Assembly: GCA_028023455.1 (NCBI GenBank)
Contig: JAQFVV010012397.1
Span: 5,506,237 to 5,570,236, forward strand
Direction of reading: 5' to 3'
From: Epiperipatus broadwayi
Taxonomy: Eukaryota; Onychophora; Udeonychophora; Euonychophora; Peripatidae
Length of the DNA stretch: 64,000 bases
The first letter of the stretch is position 1, and each line of letters opens with the position of its first letter. Below, one piece after another: positions 13,603 to 26,267 of this stretch. The translations under genes and the position numbers were made by a program. The notes beneath the pieces were generated by a model. It had not been told where the DNA came from. It was given only the letters and a program-made list of their open reading frames with translations, and searched no databases.

Positions 13603-16024
13603 TGTAACAGTCAAAACGTGTCTATCTCGCTAACACACTGCAGAATTTAAACCTGGGACATAGAAATCAACACTAGGAGAGTTACCTCCCAGAAATCCCC
13701 AAGTTCAAATCCAAAGTCCAAACTCCACAATGCCCTCTATGTGATAACATTTTTGATGCTACTAATAGTATAATTTCATGCTGGTGCCGGTGATCAGGAA
13801 GAAAACAAGATTCTAAATCTAAAATAGCCCTAGGTTAATTTAACAATAACTTATAGATGTGCCAAAGATAAGTTTAATGTACTATGTAATTTATATTACA
13901 CCCCAAATAAATAGAGATAAAAAAGAAATAAATTTATAAATAAGTATTTAATAATTTGATAAAAAAATAATTTAGCGATATAAATTGGATAGTTATATAA
14001 TAAACAAACAAGATGGCTGATACCTCAGACTTGGGTTCATTTAGATAATGTGTCTAAAATATAGTGACACGGTAGGCATATGCGAGTCACGTAAAGTCTA
14101 ACAGAGTTTGAAATATTCTAAAACATTTATAATTGGAGATTTAAATGGAGATTGAGAGTCGCTCGTGAATAGATTATAAGATCAAGCTTCACTGAACGGA
14201 TTTGAAATTCATTTGAATAGAATTTTTTAATAAGTAAATGGAAATATACGGTGGTGCTAGTAGGTATATGCTGATGAGGGGTGTAGTTTATGAATATGCA
14301 ACTTTAAAAGATGGCAAAAGGTCTTGGCATTGGATAGGTATTTTGCCTTTTATTTGGCATGTCTCTAGCCCACACACAGCTCAAGCCTGGCCCACACCCA
14401 GGAGCTTCGTAACTGTGGGGACATATGCGAAATAAATCTCACATGCCATTTTAGCACAGGATAGGGAACTGCAGAGTAAAATATGGGGGAATGGATTTGA
14501 ACGATGATGACCTTTGCCAACAGGAGGATTCCAGCACCCATGCATATTTACTAGCAACACAGCTTGATTTTCATAAGAATTAGTAAAACAAAGGGCAATT
14601 ATAGCTCACTCTCGAATTTAATATTTAGATGGCCAGCAGACTCTCAACAAATCTTAAGTTAAATAAATATTCATTTAACAAAATTCTTATATGCAAAATA
14701 TTTTAAAACATATATAAGAGATACTTTTAAATATAAACGATGGGAGGGGGAGAAATGTGTGTTTGCAGTTTATAAACTAAGATGGCAACCGTGCATCATT
14801 TAACTTCCCTACGTAACTCGCATTTGTCTAAAGAAATTAATTATATATTTCATCATAACACATTGAAATTAGACATTTATAAATATAATAGAAAATCAAC
14901 CCACGCACAAGTTCGGCATGCATTAGAAAATGTTTAAATAAATACATTTAAAGAATATACAAAATTGTTAGCTATAGCTTGAAATTTTCCGAGATCTCAG
15001 GTTGACTTTAATTACCTTGTTCTTTTTACCTCTGTCTATAGGCATTTCCAAACTTGTAGCAAAGTTCTTAAGTAAAATTTATGAATTTCTTTGGTTCATG
15101 GTTCCGCAGCAGCAGTTAGTAGATTTTAGGAGCAGCATTTCTTGGGGCTGGTTCAATAGGGCTGGATGATACAGTGACAGGACATTGAATTTTGAATGAT
15201 GGACGGCCGAGGCACAGGATCCCAAGAAAAGACAACCTAAAGCCCGTTACCCCGACATTCTAAGGTTAAACGATCTTAAACCTGGATTTACTGTCACGAT
15301 GAGGTAGGTTAATTAATAACTCTGTCTAAATATAATTACAATCAATCAGCCCTATTTATATGCTCTCCTGATTATAATCTAACCCTGCGGTGATAAATCC
15401 AATCTTTAATTATTACACATTTGAAAACACAGACTGCATTTTCTAATTAAAATTTGTTCTTAAACACTGTTTTAATCTTATCAAATCTACTGGAGCCAAT
15501 ATGATTAAAATTAGCTACTATTGTTTTTTCCCAACCCTCACTGACTTAAAGAAAATGACATGTTTTTGAATAACATTTTATAACACTTTACATTTATCAA
15601 ACACTATTTCTGAATTTAATATCCATAAATATTTCTCAGTGATATTATTTCTTAAAGGCAAATAATTATAACGAAATAACATCACAAATAAATCGATTCA
15701 AGAACAACTTTTAAATAAAATATTTTGATAAATTTTAAATATTACCACAGTATGTGTATAGATGAGAATATGTGACCTACTTTATTGTACAAGCATATAT
15801 ATGTAATATATACTTGACGGTTTGAAAATAAAACTGTTTAAAAACAATTTTAGTTATATTAAACCCCGGGCACCCCATTATACATATAAATTTAGGCGGG
15901 ATTTTGGTAAATATACCCAGTACACACACAATACGATGAAATTAGGGTTTTAAATAAGGCATGAGGGTAGAAAACAGGAAGGCAAGGTGAAACTAAGATT
16001 GGTAAGGAATATCTTACTCTTTCA
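13603..16024 (-). repeat. Long terminal repeat of element 1, left copy (3' LTR if minus-oriented)
   Basis: It aligns almost end to end with the right copy. Many differences are CpG in one copy and TpG or CpA in the other, for example CACG/CATG and CCCGTT/CCCATT. Short frames inside, such as one near 14238-14435, are not conserved as proteins between copies. Confidence 0.85.
15200..15303 (+). other. Exon-like open frame ending at a splice-donor consensus
   Basis: A stop-free frame of about 34 codons (it includes RYPDILRLNDLKPGFTVTM) ends at ATGAG|GTAGGT, a good splice-donor match. The right LTR has the same frame open (about 22533-22650) with several amino-acid changes. No family was recognised. 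It could be a captured cellular exon, an LTR 5' splice donor, or chance. Confidence 0.25.
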
Positions 16025-19000
16025 CATTCCCTTAGTATGTAAAAAAAAATTAAAAAAAAAGATTTTACACCCAGTGTTTACTAGTATTTTTGAATATCAG
16101 CACACAAAGAAAAATTTGACAAGGGGCAATGAGATTTGATGACATACCCTGAAGTGTTAAATCTGTAGTACATATTTAACTTCACTGTCTGATGACATTA
16201 CTTACCTTTAAAGTAGGGTTTGAACCAGTTTATATGTTTATTTAGTCATCCAGGAATGTTAAGCACATGCATATACACATAACTTCCATCCTGTTTATTT
16301 AAGAAATGGTTTTATTTTCAAGCTTGTAAATTCCCTTCACTTAGATAATTGTGTATGTGTGTATATGTATTACAGATATAAAAATAAATAAAATTAATGT
16401 AAAGCTAAAGCAATGCCAGAAAATTCTAAAAAAGTATTATTACAATTTAAAAATGTCATTCTCATTTCAAGTCAAACCAAAAATCATATTTTAAAGTTAT
16501 TTGCAATTTTAAAAAATACGTTTAAATAATGCTTTCTGGAACATATTGTTTACATCTTCCAATATTGCCAAATTTCAAGTATAGGAGGAGCAGAAGTTCT
16601 AGGAATGCGCAAAAGGAGTTCAAATCACTCTTCTCTCTGGTATTTGTGTAGAGATTGGAAACAAAATGGACTGTGAGTAAAAGGAATTTGCCTCCCTGAT
16701 CTTAAATCGCCTTTGTTCTGCCTCCCTGCTATGCCATCGCTACTTGAGAACTGTTATGTTTAATTGTAAAGAATATTGGAAGATGCCTACCATTATTTTA
16801 TTAATATTGTGCCTTGCTAAACTTCGTATAATTGGCCACCATAATTTCTAAAGGTAATCCATTTTGCCGAAGAATGAACTCTTAATTCTCCTCACTTCAT
16901 TTCTTTTCTAAATCTTAATTGTAATAAGAATGTAATCTTTATTTATTTTATAACTGACTATAAACTTAATTATCGTTAAATTTGTGATTTTTTCTCTTAA
17001 GTTTTTAAACTCGTTCTTTGAAACACTAAGCACAGAATTATGTACTTTAAATCTATCATTAGCTTTTTAAGTTTCACACTCTAATTATTTTATTTCATGC
17101 GGCAAAACTTATTTAAATATTTATCTTATTAAATTAGTTTTAGTGTGCTAATGTTTTAATCTAGTGAACTTATATTATTTCAATCATCATTCCGATATTT
17201 TGGAATATTATCTAGTTAAACATAAAATTTCTTACTGAAGCTGTTCGCTCGGTTAAATATTTGAAATATATGCTTAATGGTGGATTGTTAAAAAATTATA
17301 TTATGGCATAAGATAAACCTTTTGTTGTTGTCACTATTGATATTTAAATACATTTTATCTTCTTAAAATAAATTTGATTATTAATATATTTTAATAACTA
17401 TTTATTATTTATATGCCATTAAGAATTAAATTGCTTATAATATAATGTCATTTAAAATATTTGGACTTCTTAAATAGAAAATAATATTTTCCCTCTTCTA
17501 TATTCGACATCCTAAATTTATTAAAGTTATACGTACCATGCTAAGTGGGTTATTATTTTATCATGGCGTTATGCATGCTATTATTGCTTTATTTAAACAT
17601 AAATTATTTCATTAGTCATTTAAGAATAAAGCCATATTCGCGTTGCTTACTTATGATAGCATTTTAAAGAATTATATTTTGCTTTATTATATTTACTCAT
17701 CTGAACTCGGGATTTTCTTCACGTAACTCGTATAGGAATGAGGTTTGGTATAACCGATCTCAAGATAAACATTAGAGTATTAAGGCTCTGCATGTGAAAC
17801 GTTAGCGGGAATACCATGGAATCCTTACCACTCATATTTTCGAATATTGCCTTGTGATAAATACAAGCAGAATCATATATGTGATAAAGCCTTCCAGTCC
17901 AAAGATGGAGATCTTCTCCGTTTTAAACGCTGTCATTATAGTTAGCACTGTGAGTTCTTTTATGTGTAATTCTCATATTATCTATAAGACGTGGCACAGT
18001 GATGTTTGTAAACCACTCATTTATAATTTATGAATATTTTAGGATTGTCACAGTAAAACTTATTAGGTTAACCCATTCCTCATTTGTACAGGCCCAAATA
18101 TGCTCATAAACAATAAATTATTAACTATCATATCAAGAGTAAATCTCTCTTTAGAGATGAATTTGTAAATGTCCTTATCATTACTTAAAGTAATGATTAC
18201 CACATTGATAACACTAATTTATTATTATACTATAACTCATTATCATACTAAATAAGTTGTTTATATGCAAAGTAATAACCACATTAAATCTGTGCTATGT
18301 TTTCTAATGTAAATTAAATTGTTTATATTTATTAAATTATTATGTTTTAATAATTACTTATGCATTGTGTCTTACTGACTCTCACTCATTGAATTCCATT
18401 AAATATTTATAATAGTGTTAGTAATATTTAGAAGTTATAACTGATTACTTCAAATAGATATTTATCTCTGGGTTATTCTGTTCTTGCACATTCTGGATGG
18501 ATACTATTTTATAATTCATGTTTCTTTTGCAATGCTACCTGTGTGTAATTCATTTAAAATTTATAAATTGTCCCTTCACATAAGATATTTGATTGAGTCA
18601 ATATTTGATATTATTTATTTACATTAATTACCCTATAGATCTCGTGTTTCTCTGCTGTGTCTCTGGGACCAGAATGAATAAAATTTCATGTTATCATCAG
18701 AAGTGTTGTTTATAATGTTATAGTTTTAGAGAAGAGCAAATAGGGCAGAATTCATGATTGCTCCTGACCTGTGTATCTCAGGCATGAGTGGATTTAGGGT
18801 ACTTTTGCTTAGATTCTAAACCTTGTTAAATGAACATACAATTCTGACTGGTACAACCCGAATCATATTTCAACATTATTCAACATTTTTTTCAATAGCA
18901 AAACTTATATATATTTTAATGCATTTTTGACTGTTCAAATTTAAATTAGAAATATATATATAAAAAAAAGTTTAAAAGTCTATATGAAAGTCCAAATTCA

Positions 19001-19050
19001 GGCATAGATAGATGTCCAAATTCAAGTTATTGTAAGATCAAAAATTATGT
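16025..19050. other. Internal region of LTR element 1, no recognised gene
   Basis: About 3 kb of AT-rich DNA between the left LTR and the gag remnant. I looked for reverse transcriptase (YxDD), integrase and protease motifs in both directions and saw none. Confidence 0.55.
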
Positions 19051-19054
19051 AAGA

Positions 19055-20195
19055 GTGTCCAAGTTCGAGTCCTTTTTTTCTTTTTTTTTAGTTATATATA
19101 TTTTGCTATTTTCCTGGGTCAGGTGGGTAGTACCAATCTATCATACTCGGAGAATGTCCTCTTGGGAGGTGCAGTTGCTTTTCTTTGTCTGGCGGTTTTT
19201 TGGCCTAAGGATTGAAGTCCAATGTTGTCAGAAATTCTGCCATATCCTCTGCTTCTTTAATTCTGCTTCCAGCCATCAGGCATGTTCTGCTGGCTGGTGC
19301 GGATAATGTGCAGATCAGAGAATGAGAAGGTGGTGATCGATCTCAGATGATTAACTTGCCGGATATAGAATTGTGTATGTGTTTCTTTGATGCTTCCATA
19401 TTTTTCTCGGGATATGGTAATGAAAATGCCACTCTGGCATTTCTCACTCCAGTAGTGTTTCAGTAAGGCCTTACTATACTCGATAAAGTCTCCACATTTT
19501 TCTTTTATGATGCTCTACCAGTCCTTTGTGTAGTCATGTAAATGGTGGGTGGCAATAGCAATTTGTTCTTTTGGCTCCATCTCAGGAAATGTGAAACTGT
19601 CTTTCAAGCTATCTATGTGCAAATGAGGGTTTTTCCCAACTTCCCCTCAGCATATCTTGATGTGGATGATCTTGGCCAACTGGGTTTGAATGCTTGGGTC
19701 AGGCATCATGGTTCTACTGATTTTGGTGATCTCAGGGATTTTAGTATCTTTCTCTTCGTTGACTGGTAATGGAATATCCGGAATGGCTTTGTTTTGATCA
19801 CACTCTTCCTCTTCTTTTGTTTCGTTATTATTGTTTTCTGTTTTCAGAACTAATGTTTCCAAATTTAATTTTGGAGTGATCCTCTCTTTTATTTCAAATT
19901 TCTGTTTGATTTGTTTGATTTGGTCCATTATGAGCATGGTCAGTTCTTTGAATTCACTCCATTCTTTTTTTGCTTCTTCCATTTTGGTTTTAGTATTTGA
20001 AACGTTGGCTATAAATGGCAATTCTGGATCACTAATTTTTGGTTATTATTATTTGATAAGATATTTATTATTTTAAAATCCTTTTAACTAAACTTTTTTT
20101 CTTTATCAAACAATGGTGACTGGTTGTCTTCCACTCGGTCTCGGGCCTTTCCGTGCATCCTTGTTTTGTCCTGTACTGATTTCATTATGCTGCTT
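19055..20195 (-). pseudogene. gag-like capsid polyprotein remnant of LTR element 1
   Basis: The N-terminal piece starts at an ATG near 20189 and runs about 33 codons to a stop. A second frame (about 20036 down to 19647) encodes a highly charged, Glu/Lys-rich and probably coiled-coil segment with a Pro-rich linker. After a single TGA the same frame continues through a capsid-like region with the motif SKALLKHYWSEKCQS, then DW-stop and QN-stop interruptions, to about 19060. A tryptophan-serine motif of the KYWSxxxQ type is common in the capsid domain of Ty3/gypsy-like gag proteins. Three in-frame stops and at least one frameshift make it a pseudogene. No zinc knuckle (CxxC) was seen. Family assignment is by eye and tentative. 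Confidence 0.55.
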
Positions 20196-20912
20196 CTTTG
20201 TTATTTTGGAAATATGAACAAAATATTATTATTTTATTATTCAGATTTCTTCTGCTGCTTGCTCAACTGTTTGGCAATGCATTATTTAATTATATACTAG
20301 ACTCGGGTATTTCAATGGGTATCTCACTGTCATTTCCCCTTGTTCAATGATATCAGATAGATAGATTTACAAAAAAAATTATTATTATTTTTACAGAAAC
20401 TTGTTTACATATATATACATAATGACCAAATCCAAATTTTTTATACAGCTTTACATGCATGAACCAATCGGTTCATCATCGTTATTTCGAGGTGCAATGC
20501 CATCTGTGGCAACATCCATCATTAACCTCCCCAAAGATATTTAACTTACTTATTTTGTTTGACTCCGGACATTCAATTAGACAATCATATATTTATATTT
20601 TTTACAAATCTTATTTGATACAAAACTATATATGTTGCACTATATTTTGAAATCATATTTAGTACAGTAATTAGCACACATATATTTTTATAATATGAGC
20701 AGAGCTAACAGAAGTTTACATATATATTGCTCGTGTCGAACTATATTAAACTGAAATCTCTAAGTGATTGTCTAAATGCCCGAGCCAAACAAAATACATA
20801 TAATATCTTTAAAATATAAATCACAATATTGAACTACAAGAAATGAGTAATTAAATGGACTAAATACTATCAGGGTTTTGTGGGTGTTTAAATCTAAGGC
20901 TCACATTGTAAA

Positions 20913-20937
20913 GCGCCATGGACCCGGAAAAAAAAAA
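20913..20937 (-). other. Possible primer binding site and homopolymer at LTR boundary
   Basis: Reading leftward from the right LTR, a run of ten T is followed by CCGGGTCCA and then TGGCGCTTTACAATG. TGGCGC starts like a tRNA-complementary primer site, but it lies about 20 bases from the LTR. Read on the plus strand, the same stretch (GGAAAAAAAAAA then TGTAAC) could equally be a polypurine tract. The two readings imply opposite orientations; the gag strand favours the first. Confidence 0.3.
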
Positions 20938-23364
20938 TGTAACAGTCAAAACATGTCTATCTCGTTAACCCACTGCAGAATTTAAACACGGGACATAGAA
21001 CTCAACACTAAGCGAATTACCTCCCAGAAATCCCAAGTTCGAATCCAAAGTCCAAACTCCACAACGCCCTCTATGTGATAACATTTTTGATGCTACTAAT
21101 AGTATAATTTTATGCCGGTGCCAGTGATCAGGGAGAAAACAAAAGACTCTAAATCTAAAATAGCCATAGGTTAATTTAACAATAACTTATAGATGTGCCA
21201 AAGATAAGTTTAATGTACTATGTAATTTATATTACACCCCGAATAAATAGAGAAAAAAAAAATTATAAATAAGATTTTAATAATTTGATAATAAAATAAT
21301 TTAGCGATATAAATTGGATAGTTATATAATAAACAAACAAGATGGCTGATACCTTGTACTTGCATTTGTTTAGATAATGTGTCTAAAATATAGTGACATG
21401 GTAGGCATATGCGAGTCATGTAAAGTCTAATAGAGTTTGAAATATTCTAAAACATTTATAATTGGAGATTTAAATGGAGATCGAGAGTTGCTCACGAATA
21501 GATTATAAGATCGAGCTACACTGAACGGATTTGAAATTCATTTGAATAGAATTATTTTAATAAGTAAAGGGAAATATACAGTGGTGCTAGTGAGTATATG
21601 CTGATGAGGGGTGTAGTTTATGAGTATGCAACTTTAAAAGATGGCGAAAGTTCTTGGCATTGGATAGGAATCTTGCCTTTTATTTGGGATGTCTCTAGCC
21701 CACACACAGCTCAAGCCTGGCCCACACCCAGGAGCTTCATAACTGTGGGGACATACGCGAAATAATTCCCATGTGCCATTTTAGCACAGGACAGGGAACC
21801 ACAGAATAAAATATGGGGGAACGGATAAGAATGATGATGACCTTTACCAACAGGATGATTCCAGCACCCATGCATAATTACTAGCAACACAGTTTAATTT
21901 TCATAAGAATTAGTAAAACAAAGGAAAATTCATTAAGGAACAGAAATAGCTCGCTCTGGAATTTAATATTTAGATGGCCAGCAGACTCTCAACAAAACTT
22001 AAGATAAATAAATATTCATTTAACAAAATTCTTATATGCAAAATATTTTAAAACATATATAAGAGATACTTTTAAATATAAACGATGGGAAGGGGAGAAA
22101 TGTGTGTTTGCAGTTTATAAACTAAGATGGCAACCACGCATCATTTAACTTCCCTATGTAACTTGCATTTGTCTAAAGAAATTAATTATATATTTCATCA
22201 TAACACATTGAAATTAGACATTTATAAATATAATAGAAAATCAACCCATGCACAAGTTCAGCATGAATTAGAAAACATTTAAATAAATACATTTAAAGAA
22301 TATACAAAATTGTTAGATATAGCTCAGAGTTTTCCATGATCTCAGGTCAACTTTAATTACCTTGTTCTTTTTAGCTCTATCTGTGGGCATTTCCAAACTT
22401 GAAGCAAAGTTCTTAAGTAAAATTATGAATTTCTTTGGTTCATGATTCCACAGCAGCAGTTAGTAGATTTTAGGAGCAGCATTTCTTTGGGCTGGTTCAA
22501 TAGGGCTGGATGGTACGGTGACAGGACATCGGATTTTGAATGATGGATGGCCAAGGCACAGGATCCAGAGGAAAGACAACCTAAAGCCCATTACCCTGAC
22601 ATTCTAAGATTAAACAATCTTAAAACTGGATTTACTGTCATGATCAGGTAGGTTAATTAATAACTCTGTCTAAATATAATTACAATCAATCAGCCCTATT
22701 TATATGCTCTCCTGATTACAATCTAACCCTGTGGTGATAAATCCATTCTTTAATTATTACACATTTGAAAACATGGACTGCATTTTCTAATTAAAATTTG
22801 TTCATAAACACTGTGTTAATCTTATCAAATCTACTGGAGCCAATATGATTAAAATTAGCTACTATTGTTTTTCCCCACCCTCACTGACTTAAAGAAAATG
22901 ACATGTTTTTGAATAACATTTTATAACACTTTACATTTATCAAACACTATTTCTGAATTTAATTTCCAGAAATATTTCTCAGTGATATTATTTCTTAAAG
23001 GCAAATAATTATAACAAAATAACATCACAAATAAATTGATTCAAAAACAACTTTTAAATAAAATATTTTGATAAATTTTAATTATTGCCACAGTATGTGT
23101 GTAGATGAGAATATGTGACCTACTTTATTGTACAAGCATATATACGTAATATATACTCGACGGTTTGAAAATAAAACCATTTAAAAACAGTTTTAATTAT
23201 AGTAAACCCTGGGCACCCCATTATACATATACATTTAGGCAGGATTTCAGTAAATATACCCAGTACCCAATACGATGAAATTAAGGGTTTTAAATAAGGC
23301 ATGAGGGTAGGAAACAGGAGGGCAAGGTGAAACTAAGATTGGTAAGGCATATCTTACTGTTTCA
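20938..23364 (-). repeat. Long terminal repeat of element 1, right copy (5' LTR if minus-oriented)
   Basis: Same TG...CA ends as the left copy, with nearly identical length (2427 versus 2422 bp). It keeps some CpG sites that the left copy has lost, and the reverse. Confidence 0.85.
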
Positions 23365-23368
23365 ATAC

Positions 23369-23707
23369 AATAACAATTAATTCATGCTGTCTATCCAGAT
23401 ATCAAGAGAGCTACTATACCTTGTGCCAAAGAAACAAGCTGTAAGAAGATATGTAATCATCCAAACACTGCAGATCTCTAAAACTGAATTTAAATCATTA
23501 AACCCTAATCTATTAAGAGCTAGTTTATAATGTAAAACTGAATGTTCAAAATCTAATTCTTTAAACTCTCATTGAAAATAATATAAAACTTGTAAAAATT
23601 TTGCCTGGGACTATATCTGTAAATTTTTATTTACCAATTCTAATTTAAAATAATTGTAATCATTTGTTTATTTGAATCTATTATTACTGTAGTTATATAT
23701 ATATATA
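23369..23707. other. Spacer between two LTR elements
   Basis: About 340 bases of AT-rich DNA ending in a short (TA)n tract into which element 2 appears to have inserted. No gene was seen. Confidence 0.6.
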
Positions 23708-23712
23708 TATAT

Positions 23713-25746
23713 TGTAACGATATACAAATATGTCGTTACATTAATTTAAAATAAAAACTTAAAAGTTCGCAAATAAAAGTAAAAAACTAAACGCTAAAAT
23801 TAGAATGTTTTGTTAAACGTATATACATTCACACTGATGCCAAACTTTAAAAATATTTTTTTTTAAAAAACAAATAAATAAGTATTTGAACGTACTTTTT
23901 ATAAAAAAAAAGTACAAGATTTAAAAATAAAACAGGTATTAATTAATTCTTGTAATCTGTAAATGGAAAAGATTGTTTATAAATTGTTTGAAAAGCAAGC
24001 TAGCCTTGGGCTCTTGTATAATTAAAATGATCTGATGAAAGATAGATAAAAAAATAAAGAGAAATTAGCTTGACCAATGGAAGTACCAAGCCTTGGCTTG
24101 GACCCTAATGAAAGTGATGGATTAGTGATGTTTTGTTGATTGAATCCATGTGGATAATATAAAAAGGGAAATACAGTTTTTTCTAGAAGTTCCAGTGTTT
24201 TGTGTTTGAGAGATGTGGTAGGATGCACATACCACTCTCTCTATAAAAAAAAAGGAAAAGTGAAAGGACTGTGATACCTTGAACCAGCTATTGCCATCTC
24301 CAGAAAATTATCTTCCAATGGAGGCATCGCAGGAATTAGAAGCAGAAACCTGGACTCTTCTACTGTAAGCTATATTGACATGAACTCTAGATTTAAAAAT
24401 AATTAAGAACTTTCGTTCAAGCTTATGAACTTCTATCTGACTTTTTTAAGATTAAAATCAAATTAATAATGTTTAATTTTATATGTTTTCCGATTGATAA
24501 AAATCATTTCCATTTTTTTTCTTATTGTATAAATTATTTATTGTTTAAATTTTAAATGATGAAATTTAGGTTGGGTATAGACATTGCATAGATTCGTTAG
24601 TGGTTGATTATGTTGAAGATTCCACATTTGATTAGAATATATAGGTCAATGATGTTAATGTGGGCATCTTATGATGAATACCATGGGGCCTTGTGTATTC
24701 CGTTTTGCAATTGACGTTATCGATGATTTTGTATTTTGATCGATTGTGTTTAATTGGGATGTTTTTGACCGTGGAATCTGTGCAGCCAATCTATACTCAA
24801 CATTTTAAAAACAAATTTATAAAAATAATCTGTGCGAACGTATTTAAATGTTAAATTTAAGTCGGGCATGAATGGCTATATTGTTTTGTAAAGTTATATT
24901 AAGGGAGGGTAATCTTAGGTTATTTATTTCGTAGTTGAATTGGTTCAATGGATTGGATATATTTGTGTAATTGTAGATGTAGTATGAGATCTGCTATGGG
25001 CAGGATTATATATATATATGCCACACACCTTCTGTTTGCCTATGGATGGGTTTGTAAGACGGCAAAGAACTGCAGTCCATTCCTATGGAGTTTTATGTTT
25101 ATTGTTCTACTTGCCAACAGATGTTGCATTCCTGGTTAGTAAAGAGACAATTTTTTCTCTAATTCTACTTGCTGTTCAGATGTACATTCCTGACAGCATA
25201 GTATTTTGTGTTGTCGTATTTTCATGCTACATTGAATACATAAATGTATCAGATGGATTCGCACCGGTTTGATTGCGAAATTTGTTGCTTAAGGTTAAAT
25301 CAGGGAAGAATATTTTCTTTTCAAATGCAGATCTATGTAGTCTATTCATATTTGACTCACTAAATAAATATTAAACTCATGGTTGTAATGTACTTAAATG
25401 TAAAACTAAAGATTAATAGAAAAATCAAAATGTTGAATTTATTCCTCATAATTTAAATGTTATTTTATATGTGCATAAATAAATATTTTTATGTGTTAAT
25501 TTCTGGCAGTGGATTTTATTCTTTTATATTTAAGATATAAAATTTATATTTTATTATCTCTGCTACTCCACTGAGCTAGTGACTTGGGCTAACAATCTGA
25601 ATATTTAAATAAAGTGGAATCTTAACAGCGCGTATCTGCCTACTCTATAAATTTTTCTAGGTTTAAATGTCTAGATGGCGCCCTGTAGATCAGATATTGT
25701 ATTTTGCGGTTAGATTCGATCTTCACTTTCATTTCGATCGTTATAA
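23713..25746 (+). repeat. 5' LTR of element 2
   Basis: Contains a TATA box near 24158, a second internal copy of the terminal motif (TATGTCGTTACA near 23730), and an AATAAA-rich end. It aligns with the right LTR throughout. The frame shared by both LTRs near 25018-25272 and 27553-27789 is a consequence of that identity, not evidence of a gene. Confidence 0.8.
24158..24166 (+). promoter_or_regulatory. TATA box of element 2 LTR
   Basis: TATAAAAAG follows GGATAA in the 5' LTR and is conserved in the 3' LTR (about 26677-26687). A related GGATATAAAA lies in the older LTR near 36634. This fits an RNA polymerase II promoter in U3. Confidence 0.5.
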
Positions 25747-25747
25747 C

Positions 25748-25765
25748 TGGCTACCCAACTTGGAC
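25748..25765 (+). other. Primer binding site, tRNA-Lys type
   Basis: TGGCTACCCAACTTGGAC starts one or two bases after the 5' LTR. It matches the known tRNA-Lys primer site TGGCGCCCAACGTGGGGC at about 14 of 18 positions. The older relative at 38142 reads TGGTGCCCAACATCAGGC, decayed at different positions, so their consensus is close to the tRNA-Lys site. Confidence 0.65.
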
Positions 25766-26267
25766 CAATCGAATGCCCTGAGAATTTTAAAAGTGAATCA
25801 TGCCTGTAGTATTTTTTTTGAAATTAGTATAAATATATTTGTTGTATTAACTTAAGGTTATACTTGGAATTTTGTCTTAAAGGTACTGCCAGTAAGAAAA
25901 ATTGTGCATATGTAAAAATAATGCGAGGAATAAAACGTAATAATAAACATAAATCTTTTTTTTTTTAAAAAAAAAAAGTCTTGTTAAATTGAAATCTAAT
26001 CATTCAACTTGCCTAAGTAATGGTTAAAGGTAGGAGAAATGAAACTTGGAAGGGAGGGGGCAGAAATTTAGTTGGTGATAGGGAATCAACAGTCAACTTT
26101 TTTTTGTAATCATTATATTTGTGTGTAATTACTGTTTTGTCTTGTAAAAAAAAGTTTTGTCCTTTTGAAATTTTCATATATAATCAATTTGTGTAACGTA
26201 ATTACTAACACTAAGTAAATTCTTTTTTTTTTTTAATGTTTTTGTTTTTTGAGGAAGTTTACTGATA
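25766..26267 (+). other. Internal region of LTR element 2
   Basis: About 500 bases without a coding frame of significance. It contains a poly-T/poly-A hairpin near 25958-25978 and a purine run, GGAAGGGAGGGGGCAGAAA (about 26049-26067), which resembles a polypurine tract but lies 200 bases before the 3' LTR. Confidence 0.5.

Larger units (their letters stand above)
13599..23368 (-). mobile_element. LTR retrotransposon 1, gag-only, non-autonomous
   Basis: Two direct repeats of about 2.42 kb (13603-16024 and 20938-23364) bound 4.9 kb of internal DNA. Each repeat begins TGTAACAG and ends CTSTTTCA, giving TG...CA ends with a short imperfect terminal inversion. The whole is flanked by the 4-bp duplication ATAC on both sides (13599-13602 and 23365-23368), so this is one insertion. 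The only recognisable coding remnant is a broken gag-like frame on the minus strand, which suggests the element runs right to left. AAGGGAATG directly inside the left LTR on the minus strand could be the polypurine tract. No protease, reverse transcriptase, RNase H or integrase was found, so it was probably mobilised in trans. Confidence 0.8.
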
